A DNA stretch of 64,000 nt from Mycobacterium branderi (GTDB lineage Bacteria; Actinomycetota; Actinomycetes; Mycobacteriales; Mycobacteriaceae). Below are positions 35,001-40,145 of the stretch, one piece after another. The notes beneath the pieces are model-generated. The model searched no databases, was not told the DNA's origin, and saw only the letters and a program-made list of their open reading frames with translations. The translations under genes and the position numbers were made by a program. The stretch spans positions 5,051,367 to 5,115,366 of the forward strand of contig NZ_AP022606.1 in NCBI RefSeq assembly GCF_010728725.1, read 5' to 3'. How positions within the stretch are numbered: the first letter of the stretch is position 1; every line of letters begins with the position of its first letter.

Positions 35001-35054
35001 GACGCTGCGCTCGCCTGTTTCGATGAGCTTGACCGCCCACCGCTACCACAGTAA
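23025..35054 (+). CDS. Giant 4009-residue BTAD/adenylate cyclase/AAA/TPR protein with about 20 NTF2-like modules
   Basis: Domains in order are a winged helix typical of SARP regulators (about 17-90, ending LQTHISALRRTLG), BTAD (about 100-250), and a class III cyclase (about 268-435) with metal Asp278 in LLTDIEGST, KTRGEGD and VNRAAR. An AAA ATPase follows, with Walker A GEPGVGKT (Lys501) and Walker B LILDDLHW (Asp611-612), then a TPR-like helical region to about 1280. From residue 1285 come two single NTF2/SnoaL-like modules (1285-1434 and 1435-1581), then nine double units (from 1582) to the end. Starts at GTG 23025 or GTG 23055 are possible. Signalling ATPases of this front half usually end in DNA-binding LuxR domains. 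Here the C-terminus is the repeat array. There are no stops in 12 kb. Ligand and targets are unknown. Confidence 0.9.
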   Translation: MLNRLTQDRNVSTLHAVELGVLGPLQVRRDGAPVTIPGAKPRAILTMLGLHGGSVVSTETLIELLWGDDPPRTAAKALQTHISALRRTLGDGFVLTQGTGWILNVAETDASRYKRVTKMARDAATAGDITQAAVAFEEALALWRGTPELPDTRRGISEKTRWIEGHAALVEDRADALLATGRAAEIVGELEAAVADAPLRERRWGQLMLALYRAGRQGEALGAYQRARSLLADELGVDPGPELRRLEAAIVAQDAALDMPVAQNISSVTRAVTFLLTDIEGSTAAWEADADAMAVALARHDELVEQVVTSRGGRLIKTRGEGDATFSVFERPSTAAAAAIELQDAISHEPWELSEPMRVRVALHTGEAELRDGDYFGRAVNRAARLRSLATGGQILCSGATAELVIDSLPDDVLLADLGMRQLKNLARPEHVFELRLETAERPQEPSDTPLERPDFPAVLTGPGPFVGRGRELERLVSTWQTVLDGGILAVLVAGEPGVGKTRLAGEWSRQAYEQGAVVLYGRCDEDLGAPYQPFAEALRSLVPCLGATRLRGLRGVEALLALVPGLTDVLPDLAAPTRADPDTERYALFDAVVALLEVASASAPVVLILDDLHWAAKPTLLLLRHLLRFGEHARVQVVGTYRSTDLDRSHPLAATLADLHRDGTANRIQLSGLDEDDVTTYVAEAGYDDEDLARALASVTGGNPFFLIEALRHVDESGGVWDPSTLPQGVREAVSRRLSRLPAETNKALAAAAVVGSRFALDLVERVVDQDLVDAFEEACKAGIVIEEPGGRYRFNHALVRQSLLAELPSVRRMRLHQRIAATLETQPGADDTLLAELAYHYFECAWAGNAAKAVEYCRRAADQAMTRLAYEGAADLYDHALHALEEIDDELPDRNDQAAELLIARCEALLAAGDVASAAGAVSQLRAATVDSAQLAAWATCFDGQLTMLTHPERLDEVEVALAAAAEKLGELADAAGEAKAHTVRAGCLARLGRIGDCEIALDNALTAARRAQEHRRVNAVLAGAPLAALWGPNPVPRAGGRCLDVVRLLRITTDSPAVEATSTRCQAALEAFRGRAAAARRMIDSARRTVTELGLRHALLEVEQFAGIVELVVDDPAAAEPHLRKAYNGFRRMGLDADTAETAALLGRACLALDRDAEADELCSESERLAGHALKASIAWRTLRARLLSLANQHDEARRVAEAAVQLAARTDALVDHGDACATLATVLGAAGDVAGAQAAAERAVDLYERKGAAALAERARLLLGAEPPPAQAPPEAPSVELDTAAARTSERVMAAINRGDWDEFERLFAPEGSVESRRKVVGFKQTEFSAVDVMHQTRRDLETGVMRASHVVVAVRGERLALARVGLSTADVSPGAPLDEFLQLYGLDDQGRIALQVWFDLEDMDAALAELDALRARFEEVQPQSPPQAKLDNACVRAGERVIAAIDCQAWDEIGQLYSPNALIESRRKIVGFRQIDLSSDDWGQANRPILEKGDLRLSQVVIAVRGERLALARVRADSADASPGAPYDEFLSLYGIDEQGRIALQVWFDLEDIDAAMAELEALHARLEGEHPRVQHLENAASRLYERFKVCYAARDWRAIAEMVADDFRSDDRRRVVNSGLREGRDAMIAELSGMAQVGIELTSDVIAIRGERLVLSRIRASHDAFDTLVLTVFELDADGRCLARIVFDLDDFDAAIAELDRRYLAGEAAPFAETWSVIAEGYAAFNRHEPPATTPDCVSIDHRRGTAFAPGELFSYMGAAWDDTPDITSYIDTVHRLSDMGAVVTHVARGSSPEGVDAEWRYDHLLMVDGESIERSELFDEADLDAALARFEELSRPARRLENAATRVTDRYLARLPARDFEVMAEILAEDFLYDDRRRTVNAGVRRGRDAEIANVRAIAELGTFDITSTAIATRGERLILSRVRASVLDERPGAFHSDELDIVELDADERIAAHVTFDPDDFEAAIAELDARYLAGEAAAHAHTWSVIADAYAGFNRRKLLATTPDWVNIDHRRGAAFAPGDMIAYLEAAWTDSPDTKIYIEAVHRLSNIGAVVTHVAHGISQEGFDAEWRDINLLTVDGDSLSCSELFDEADIDAAVARFDELSRPARQLERSVSRVAERFSACFAARDWAAMADLFAEDLSVDGRRRTVNAGIRHGRDATIEDMRASAEVGFTEMTSVVIATRGGHLALARFYVRGQRAEEVAAEALHVFEIDADERTSVVVIFDVDNFDAAIAELDARYLAGEAAPHAHTWSVIANGYAALNRHELPATTPDLVTIDHRRGTAFAPGELFAFIRAGWDDASDSRMYIETVHRLNSLGAVVTEAAYGTSQQGFEAEWRMIVTLTVEGDAVNRCELFDEADLDAAIARFDELQPHSHRLENPASQLAERFFEYFAARDWDAIATTLAENVSHDDRRHVVNAGVLHGRDAQIANLRAIAEVGVANFSSTAIAIRGACLALVRTRSSGQEQGLAAILTEEIGLVEINRDNRMTAYIAFDANDIDAAFKELDARYLAGEAAAHAHTWSPLTAVDAALNRYEIPPHTQDWVTVDHRRATAFAPGDLTAYMRAGWDLARDIKNHILAVHRITDSGAVVTHLAHGTLRNGSDVEWREVALVTFEGDLINRCELFDEADIDAALAKFDELHPQPPRLENAASRAHDRFLAYVDARDRAAIAEILADDACTDDRRRVVNTGVRHGRDAVLAELSTLAEVGGKNLTSETIAIRGERLVLRRSEYSVGHERETYRLGGVEILELNTDELLVARVAFDANDNDAAFQELDTRYMAGEAAPHAQTWSVIAQAYAALNRQETPPTTPDWVNIDHRRVRAFVSGELPAYMHATWNLVPDIRIRIEAVHQLNDLGAVFTQVATGTSQQGFAAEWRTVIVSTVEGDMIDRLEIFDEADLDAALARFEELHRQAPRLENAASQVDARLHTYFAARDWDAMAEAMAQDILYDDRRRVANAGLRRGRDAEMVNIRALVDLGANVTSTVIATRGERLVLTKSRFTGADQRPEAFHNVMLSVLEIDADERVVARIIFDVDDMDAAIAELDARYLAGEAAAHAHTWSVISRSYAEMSRHELPRTTYDYANIDHRRFPMEAGAFNASLRAQWELLPDFSLRIESVHRLSDLGVVFTQAAKGTSREGFDAEWRSVLVMTVEGELLNRCEIFDEADLDAALVRFEELHPQAPRLTNTASQVVERVFRHFAARDWAAMAELVADDICSDDRRSVVNAGIRHGRDAEIADMRAIAGVGVTQVIPTVIATRGEHLTLCHVLLPVEDHGPGTFRNEALCLAEINVDNRVAARLLFDLDDFDAAIKELDARYSADEAATYSRTWSIITRSYYETNRRELPGMTPDSVFVDHRPTVTTESEDLAGYLHSFWDLMPDMSAYIESVHRLSNLGTVVTQAARGTSRKGFEAEWRAIVTSIFEGDLYSRVEAFDEADLDAALARFDELQTQARHLENAASRANGRLFAYGAARNWAAIAGILADDSFVDDRRRVVNVGFWNGRDDMMANVRALAEGLANVTLTVLATRGERLALTRICSWNGGPRDRQFGVEMVAIVEIDTDDRIAGYVFFDPDDIDAAFEELDARYLAGEAAAYSHTWSVITRSFSEANRHELHGMTADAVYVDHRPGVTTEAEDLAGYLRAIWELTPETRSYIEAVHRLSELGSVITHAARGTSQEGFDAEWRTINVGTVDGDLINRVEVFDETDLDAALARFDELHSQLRLLENAASRADDRLFAYFRAGDWGSIAEILTDDSYVDDRRRVVNAGFWDGRDVVVANLRALAEGGSITSKVIATRGERLSLSHICSAHGETRHGEFDVEMLDIAEIDTEGRLAAHILFDLDDIDAAIDELEARYLAGEAAAQAHAWSVIVQAFVSLNRRHELAPTTADWVNFDHRRGIGFAPGQMTAYILAGWEREWQSVTTHIEAIYRLTELGAVFVQVVKSTSQEGFDAEWRVVELMTVEGDLISRAEFFDETDLDAALACFDELDRPPLPQ
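26877..35051 (+). repeat. Tandem NTF2/SnoaL-like protein repeats inside the giant gene
   Basis: Single A-type modules start at 26877 and 27327. Double A+B units start at 27768, 28563, 29376, 30183, 30996, 31806, 32613, 33426 and 34236, with lengths of 265, 271, 269, 271, 270, 269, 271, 270 and 272 codons. A modules share DDRRRVVNAG, ATRGERL and ELDARYLAGEAA. B modules share TWSVI, IDHRR, AFAPG, AVHRLS, GFDAEWR and FDEADLDAALARFDEL. A and B resemble each other in layout (helix, helix, curved sheet), as expected for NTF2-like cones. Units are diverged at DNA level, so this is an old expansion, not a recent slippage array. Confidence 0.88.
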
Positions 35055-35055
35055 A

Positions 35056-35095
35056 AGCAGCTGCCAGCCTAGGCCTCGGCCTATTGAAGGCTGCT
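35056..35095. terminator. Stem-loop between giant gene and hipA
   Basis: An inner perfect stem TAGGCC/GGCCTA (35070-35083, 2-base loop) is enclosed by AGCAGC (35056-35061) and GCTGCT (35090-35095), directly after the giant gene stop and overlapping the last codons of hipA. It lies between convergent genes and could end transcription both ways. There is no clear T-run on the plus strand, but TTTTA follows on the minus strand. Confidence 0.45.
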
Positions 35096-36307
35096 GATTC
35101 GCTTGCGCAGCATCTCCTTGAGAAGCTCGGTTTGCCGGTCGTCGAATCCGATGTCGCCGCACCGATCAGGCCAATCCTGCGCGGCGTCGACGATCGAATC
35201 GATCATCCGCGACGTGGCGCGTGGACGCACGCCGAGCCGTTCCCCAGCATCAACGAAGTGCGCACGGGTAAGCCGATTCGCACGACCGTACAAGCTCAGC
35301 GCCATCGGATCGCGCCACCGCATGTAGGGCTGAGTGCACAGCAAGTCGTAGGCGGGTGTCGGCTGCCACACGCCGTCGGGGTTGTAGATCGACAGATTCT
35401 TACCGTGCAAATCGCCGTTGCCGATAAGCCAGGAGAATACAACGGTTTTGAGCAATTCCAGGGCTGCGGCGGCTCTGGAGCCGCCACCGCGTGCGCAAGC
35501 GTCTGCAAGGGCTCCGATGGCGGTCTCGGCTTTGATGCGGTACTTGGAGGCCGGGTAGATATCGGCGACTTGGCAGGCGTCTTCCTGCGCGATACGCCTT
35601 AGCCCGTCGCGGTCGAATCGTTTCACCAACAATGCGCTCCGGCCGTCGGCGTCGTGGAGCAACGATGTTGCCGCGACTCGTAATCCACACGCTGCCGCCA
35701 TCGACATAAAGAAGTGCTCGTTTTCGACCAACAGCGGGTACTCCACGGGATTGAGCTTGAGAATCGCCGGCCCCGAGCGAGTCTGCGCCGGCGCCGAAAC
35801 CATTGCAGCACTCACTTTCGGTTGGATCCCCGCCAACCCGACCGGATCTGCATCAACCGAACCGACGAGTTTGTTGAACACGATCCGAAAGTCGGTGTCG
35901 CGCTCGGGGTCGAACATCGGCAGCGGCCGAGCACGATCAGTGCCGGAGGGCACTACCCCGACATTGCCGACTGTGTCCGCGCCGATCGCCAACAGCAATG
36001 TCAGGTGATCGTCGGCTGATGTCTTTGTCGATGAGGTCACCACACCCAGCCGGACGCCCTCGGGAAGGAGCCCGGCGAAGAACGCGGGAACCGCACCACC
36101 TGTGGTATTGACGGGATAGTGCTCTGTGCGAAGTAGGGACCAGGACACCGATTGGTCGCGCACGCTCCCACCCGCCGGATAGTCGGCAATGTAGTCGAAG
36201 CTGATCGTGTCGCGTTGTCCGCGCACCAGGCGGGCCACGAGATCGTCACCGAGATACACGTCGGCTTCGGCAAGCTCGCGTAGGTCAAGCGGTGCCGGCG
36301 TAGTCAT
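35081..36307 (-). CDS. hipA: HipA-family toxin serine/threonine kinase
   Basis: HipA kinases phosphorylate translation factors such as glutamyl-tRNA synthetase and cause persistence when not bound by HipB. The 408-residue protein has the N-subdomain (YPVNTTGGAVPAFFAGLLPEG region), the ATP/activation loop GIQPKVSAAMV, the ATP-binding Lys segment ILKLNP, the catalytic SWLIGNGDLHGKNLS with Asp in NGDLHGKN, and the metal Asp in TPAYDLL. Length fits the family (about 400-440). It starts with ATG at 36307, sharing one base with the hipB stop (TAATG). All kinase residues look intact, so the toxin is probably active. Confidence 0.92.
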   Translation of the reverse strand: MTTPAPLDLRELAEADVYLGDDLVARLVRGQRDTISFDYIADYPAGGSVRDQSVSWSLLRTEHYPVNTTGGAVPAFFAGLLPEGVRLGVVTSSTKTSADDHLTLLLAIGADTVGNVGVVPSGTDRARPLPMFDPERDTDFRIVFNKLVGSVDADPVGLAGIQPKVSAAMVSAPAQTRSGPAILKLNPVEYPLLVENEHFFMSMAAACGLRVAATSLLHDADGRSALLVKRFDRDGLRRIAQEDACQVADIYPASKYRIKAETAIGALADACARGGGSRAAAALELLKTVVFSWLIGNGDLHGKNLSIYNPDGVWQPTPAYDLLCTQPYMRWRDPMALSLYGRANRLTRAHFVDAGERLGVRPRATSRMIDSIVDAAQDWPDRCGDIGFDDRQTELLKEMLRKRISSLQ

Positions 36308-36555
36308 TAGGACGCCACGCTGGTATGGATTTGCATCCCTAGCACTTCAGCGATTTCGATGACTGTGCCGAATTTGACCGAGCCGCTCCCCCGCTCCAAT
36401 GCCTGGACGGTCGAACGGGACACGCCAGCGAGGTCCGCCAGCGTCTGCTGGGTGAGACGTAACGCGATCCTGCGATCGGCGAACGACTGTCCTATGCGTG
36501 TAATTTCAGGCATAGCTGGATCGGAACCTGGTCGTCTACGCCTCGGGCCAGCCAT
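36307..36555 (-). CDS. hipB: HipB-type XRE antitoxin
   Basis: The 82-residue XRE helix-turn-helix protein (LRLTQQTLADLAGVSRSTVQ, then ALERGSGSVKFGTVIEIAEVLG) is the partner that neutralises HipA and represses the operon. ATG at 36555 is supported by AAGGAG five bases upstream. A later ATG (MPEITRIGQ) would also leave the domain whole. The one-base overlap with hipA ensures coupled translation. Inverted repeats upstream (36565-36630) are the likely operators. Confidence 0.92.
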   Translation of the reverse strand: MAGPRRRRPGSDPAMPEITRIGQSFADRRIALRLTQQTLADLAGVSRSTVQALERGSGSVKFGTVIEIAEVLGMQIHTSVAS

Positions 36556-36564
36556 TTCAGCTCC

Positions 36565-36630
36565 TTATGGCTAAAATAACATGCATAAGCTAGTCTGCGA
36601 GGCGTTACCCGTTTCGTCAAGGGCTTATGC
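36565..36630. promoter_or_regulatory. hipBA promoter region with repeated operator half-sites
   Basis: Upstream of hipB, GCATAAGC (36583-36590) and GCTTATGC (36623-36630) form an inverted pair. TTATG (36565-36569) with CATAA (36584-36588) forms another just before the ribosome site. A TTGACG hexamer on the minus strand lies between the main repeats. HipB-type repressors bind several such palindromes around the promoter, so this is a good candidate operator cluster. Confidence 0.5.
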
Positions 36631-36971
36631 TTGCATTTCTATGCTCAAGCTTTGAAGTTTTTGCGACGGCCGAAGCCAGCAATTAACTCAACGAGCAAAC
36701 GAGCTCCAGCCTGCGATTTCGTCTGCGAGCTCGACGGCCTCAACGCAGTTCTCGTCATAACGACACAGTCACGTCATGGTCTCGAACTGTGAAAGTTGTG
36801 GCGCGGCAACCGTGCGAGAACCAGATACTTTACTTCTGCCACACAAGTCTAATTCTGCCACAGGCGGTGATCGACCCACGCTCGGCCGAGATCGACCAAC
36901 GGAATCCGAAGTGATTAGCGGAAAGGAGATCTGCCATCGCCCGACTGATCGCATTCTTGACCGCGCTAACC
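36631..36971. other. Intergenic stretch between hipBA and the histidine phosphatase
   Basis: The sequence is more AT-rich than the surroundings and has no protein-like frame. Open frames here lack codon bias. GGAAAGGAG at 36920-36928 is a strong ribosome-binding sequence, but the codon at the proper distance is ATC (36936), which continues as a signal-peptide-like frame (ARLIAFLTALTMLPLSPA). This may be a decayed start of the short leader ORF described next. Confidence 0.5.
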
Positions 36972-37043
36972 ATGCTGCCGTTGTCGCCTGCCATCCCCAC
37001 TGTGACGACGGCCGCCGACACCGATCCGAGCTTCCCTTGCTGA
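36972..37043 (+). CDS. Possible 23-residue leader peptide before the histidine phosphatase
   Basis: ATG at 36972 opens a short frame (MLPLSPAIPTVTTAADTDPS and a few more residues) that ends with TGA at 37041-37043. It overlaps the TTG start of the phosphatase (37037), so its translation could feed the downstream gene. In the same frame, upstream codons from ATC 36936 encode a hydrophobic ARLIAFLTALT stretch behind GGAAAGGAG, so the original product may have been a small secreted peptide whose ATG mutated to ATC. Short and unproven. Confidence 0.25.
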   Translation: MLPLSPAIPTVTTAADTDPSFPC

Positions 37044-37948
37044 CAAAGCAATTCCGCTCCGTTGCGGCGGCGCTGTTTTCGACGGCGCTGCTGTACGCCG
37101 GATCGGTACCAGCCTGGGCCGACGAGTCGATCGTCATTGACTTCGTGCGGCACGCGCAGTCGGTGGACAATGCGGCAGGCGTGATCGACACGGCGGTGCC
37201 CGGCACCGCACTCAGTCAGCTTGGTCAGCAGCAGGCGCAGGCAATCGCCAAAGTACTTGCACCACAAGGTCCTTTCGGCGGGCTCTTCGCATCGCAGTTG
37301 ATCAGGACGCAGCAAACCGCTGCGCCGTTGGCCAACCTGCTTGGCATGAACGTGCAAGTCCTGCCTGGGCTCAACGAGATCAACGCCGGCTCTTACGATG
37401 GCTTACCGGAATTCAGTTTCCAAGGGCTTCTATATCTCCTAGGCCCGCTCGCGTGGGCGCTCGGAATACCCGCCGCTCCGATGCTGGCCCCGGGCTCCAC
37501 GGACCCCAACGGGCTGGTGTTCGACAAGCGCTTTCGCGACGCGCTTCAAACGATTTACGGCAATGCCGTGACCAACCCGGTCCGTGCCGCGGACGGCAAT
37601 ATCACCGAAGTGGCATTTTCAAGCGAATTCGTCATCGAGGTCGGCACGATGATGAACGTCAAGAACCCCGATCCGCTGCTCATGGTTTTCGATCCGCTGC
37701 CCAACACCGGCATCGTTGTGATCCAGGGCAGTCCTCAGGACGGCTGGAAGCTGATCAGCTGGAACGGGAAACCTGTCTCGCCGCTTCGAAGGGACACAAC
37801 GATGAGTCCTGAGGCGATGGGCTTGTGCATGCTGCTGAAGGTGCCGCCCAAGAACGGCCAATGCGAGGCCAACCCGCCTTTGGAGGCAAGCGCTACGGCG
37901 ACGGGAAACCCGCTCATCGACCAGCTGCCCGTGGCGTCGTACGGATAA
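37037..37948 (+). CDS. Secreted histidine-phosphatase (phosphoglycerate-mutase-like) protein
   Basis: The exported protein of about 303 residues has a TTG start at 37037, a signal peptide (FRSVAAALFSTALLYAGSV, cleavage near AWA-DE) and then the RHG-type motif DFVRHAQSVDN with the phosphorylated-His position. LSQLGQQQAQAIA and SQLIRTQQTA follow as in the family and in the LpqD lipoprotein group. The usual second catalytic His segment is replaced by VAFSSEFVIEVG, so activity is uncertain. A longer frame to 36776 has no signal peptide and unlikely codon use. Confidence 0.75.
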   Translation: MLTKQFRSVAAALFSTALLYAGSVPAWADESIVIDFVRHAQSVDNAAGVIDTAVPGTALSQLGQQQAQAIAKVLAPQGPFGGLFASQLIRTQQTAAPLANLLGMNVQVLPGLNEINAGSYDGLPEFSFQGLLYLLGPLAWALGIPAAPMLAPGSTDPNGLVFDKRFRDALQTIYGNAVTNPVRAADGNITEVAFSSEFVIEVGTMMNVKNPDPLLMVFDPLPNTGIVVIQGSPQDGWKLISWNGKPVSPLRRDTTMSPEAMGLCMLLKVPPKNGQCEANPPLEASATATGNPLIDQLPVASYG

Positions 37949-37989
37949 ACCCGTTCGTCGGCACGAAGAATGTGGTTAGCCTGCCAAGC

Positions 37990-39132
37990 ATGGCCACATC
38001 GCCTACTGCGCTCACCGCGTCAGAGCTGGAATTGCGGCAGCAGGTTCGCGCATTCCTGGCCGAGACGCTGCCCTGGGGCACCTTCGAGCCCGGCCTCGGG
38101 ATGGGCGCCGAGGTTAGTCGGAACTTCTCCGCCGCGTTGGCGAAGCGTGGCTGGATCGGGATGGCGGTCCCGACTCGCTACGGCGGTCGCGACGCCACCG
38201 CCGTCGACCGCTTTGTCGTCGTCGAAGAACTACTGCGGTGGGGCGCCCCGGTGGGGCACCACTGGGTCGCCGACCGGCAGATCGCCCCGGTGCTATTACG
38301 TTACGGCACTGAGGAACAGAAACAGTGGCTGTTACCCCGAATCTGCCGGGGCGAGTTGTGTTTTTGCATCGGCATGAGCGAACCCGATGCCGGAAGCGAC
38401 CTCGCGTCGGTGCGGACGCGCGGTGTGCGCGACACGGACGGCTGGCGAGTGTCGGGCGCCAAGGTATGGACCAGCAACGCCATGCACGCCGACTTCATGA
38501 TCGCTCTGTGCCGAACCGGTGAGGGCGAACGCCATGCCGGACTAAGTAGATTCCTGATCGACATGCGCAGCCCCGGCGTGACGGTCAAGCCAATCCCCTT
38601 CCTGAACGGCAGCACAGAGCACTTCGCCGAGGTCATCCTTGACGACGTGGCCGTCTCGGACGAGATGGTGATCGGCGAAATCGGACAGGGTTGGGCGCAG
38701 AACGCCAGCGAGTTGGCCTTCGAGCGCAGCGGCCCGGACCGCTGGATCTCGACATTCCTACTCGTTCAGGAGTTCATCCGCGAATGCCCAGACCTGGCCG
38801 CCAGTCCCGCCGGGAGCCGGCTGATCGGTGAGCTCGCTGCCCAGTACTGGGTGCTGCGACGGCTGTCGCTGGCGGTAGCCAGGGCAATCGATGCCGGCGG
38901 CACGCCCGCGGCCGAAGCCGCGCTCATCAAAGAGATGGGCACCCGGTTCGAACAGGATGTGGTGAACGTGTTACGGGACGTGTTGGACCGTGAACTCGTG
39001 TACAGCCCAGAACCGGCGCCGTCCTTGTTCGAACGGTTGTTACGTCGCGCCGTGCTGGAATCGCCGTCGTTCACCATCCGAGGTGGCACCAACGAGATAT
39101 TGCGCTCAGTCGCAGCCAAAGGTTTGTCATGA
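37990..39132 (+). CDS. Acyl-CoA dehydrogenase (subunit 1 of a probable heteromeric pair)
   Basis: The 380-residue flavoenzyme introduces a 2,3-double bond into acyl-CoA. The N-terminal helical domain, GMSEPDAGSDLASV (substrate/FAD loop), VSGAKVWTSNAMHAD (beta domain) and SFTIRGGTNEILRSVAAKGL at the C-terminus are clear. The ATG at 37990 is chosen because codons before it are unlike the family. The FAD-contact motif RxxFG of the third domain is not seen here but is present in the next gene, suggesting an alpha2-beta2 enzyme like other mycobacterial FadE pairs. Its stop overlaps the next start by ATGA. Confidence 0.87.
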   Translation: MATSPTALTASELELRQQVRAFLAETLPWGTFEPGLGMGAEVSRNFSAALAKRGWIGMAVPTRYGGRDATAVDRFVVVEELLRWGAPVGHHWVADRQIAPVLLRYGTEEQKQWLLPRICRGELCFCIGMSEPDAGSDLASVRTRGVRDTDGWRVSGAKVWTSNAMHADFMIALCRTGEGERHAGLSRFLIDMRSPGVTVKPIPFLNGSTEHFAEVILDDVAVSDEMVIGEIGQGWAQNASELAFERSGPDRWISTFLLVQEFIRECPDLAASPAGSRLIGELAAQYWVLRRLSLAVARAIDAGGTPAAEAALIKEMGTRFEQDVVNVLRDVLDRELVYSPEPAPSLFERLLRRAVLESPSFTIRGGTNEILRSVAAKGLS

Positions 39133-40145
39133 GCGACAACGAACTGTATAGCGCGGCCGCCAAACTCTTTGCCGCGCAAAGCTCGGACGACCAACAACTA
39201 TGGAATGCCTTGCAACAGAGCGGCTTCAGCGATGCCCCTATCCCGGAAGAGCTCGGCGGAGCCGGAGGCACCGTTGCCGACGCCGTCCAACTGCTCCGTG
39301 CCGCCGGAGCACACGCGGCACCGGTACCCCTGGCTGAGGCCGGGCTGGTCGGCGGGTGGCTACTAGCGTCTGCAGGCCTCGCACTTCCGGAGGGTTTCCG
39401 TACGGCACTGCCGCCTGGTGCCTCGCTCCGTCTCGACGGTGATCGGTTGTTCGGTACGGCGCCCGCCGTGCCGTGGGGCCACTGCGCCGAGCATGTTATC
39501 GGCCTCGTCGACGGCGTCGTCGTGCTTGCGCCCGGACCAGCTGCACCATCAGGCGGCCCTGCGGTCATTCGCGGAGTCAATCTCGCCGAGGAGCCCCGAG
39601 ACACACTGGTTTTCGACGGTGTGCAGGTAACTGCGCGCGCCGGTACGTCGATCACTGAGCAAACGCTCTGGGAGCGCACTGCGCTGGGCCGCGCCGCGCT
39701 GATGGCCGGCGCGATCAGTGCGGTCGCGACGATGACCTTGCGCTACAGCCGCGAACGTGAGCAGTTCGGGCGCCCGATCGGTCGTTTCCAGGCCGTGCAA
39801 GCCCACCTGGTCACCATCCACCAGCAGGCGGCCGTGGTCGCGTCGGCTGTTGACGGCGCGGTCGAAGCAGTCGAGCTCGGCCGAGGCGGCTTCGAAATCG
39901 CTTGCGCCAAAGTGCTTACCGACCGGGCCGCTCGGCTGGTGACTGCCGCCGCGCATCAGACGCACGGCGCTATCGGTATGACGAAGGAGTACCCCTTGCA
40001 TTATCTGACCCGTCGACTCTGGGCCTGGCAAGACGAAGCCGGAGGACATCATCGCTGGGCGGATCGGCTCGGCGCGGCCCTGGTGGCCCGCGGACCCGAT
40101 GCCCTGTATCCGGCCATCCAGTCCGGCTCCGAGGTCGTGCAATGA
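39129..40145 (+). CDS. Acyl-CoA dehydrogenase (subunit 2 of a probable heteromeric pair)
   Basis: This acyl-CoA dehydrogenase-like protein of 338 residues is shorter than usual. The middle domain is reduced. The C-terminal helical domain has SREREQFGRPIGRFQAVQAH, the FAD-contact Arg and Phe-Gly motif, and AHQTHGAIGMTKEYPLH. It starts at the ATGA shared with the first dehydrogenase, and its stop shares ATGA with the hydrolase. Pairing of one full and one reduced subunit is typical of mycobacterial heteromeric FadE enzymes acting on bulky side chains such as steroids, which is an inference here. Confidence 0.85.
   Translation: MSDNELYSAAAKLFAAQSSDDQQLWNALQQSGFSDAPIPEELGGAGGTVADAVQLLRAAGAHAAPVPLAEAGLVGGWLLASAGLALPEGFRTALPPGASLRLDGDRLFGTAPAVPWGHCAEHVIGLVDGVVVLAPGPAAPSGGPAVIRGVNLAEEPRDTLVFDGVQVTARAGTSITEQTLWERTALGRAALMAGAISAVATMTLRYSREREQFGRPIGRFQAVQAHLVTIHQQAAVVASAVDGAVEAVELGRGGFEIACAKVLTDRAARLVTAAAHQTHGAIGMTKEYPLHYLTRRLWAWQDEAGGHHRWADRLGAALVARGPDALYPAIQSGSEVVQ

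Noticed and set aside
26877..35051. CRISPR-like or satellite DNA repeat
   Set aside because: Repeat period is about 810 bp, copies are diverged at DNA level and conserved as protein. It is a protein-domain array.
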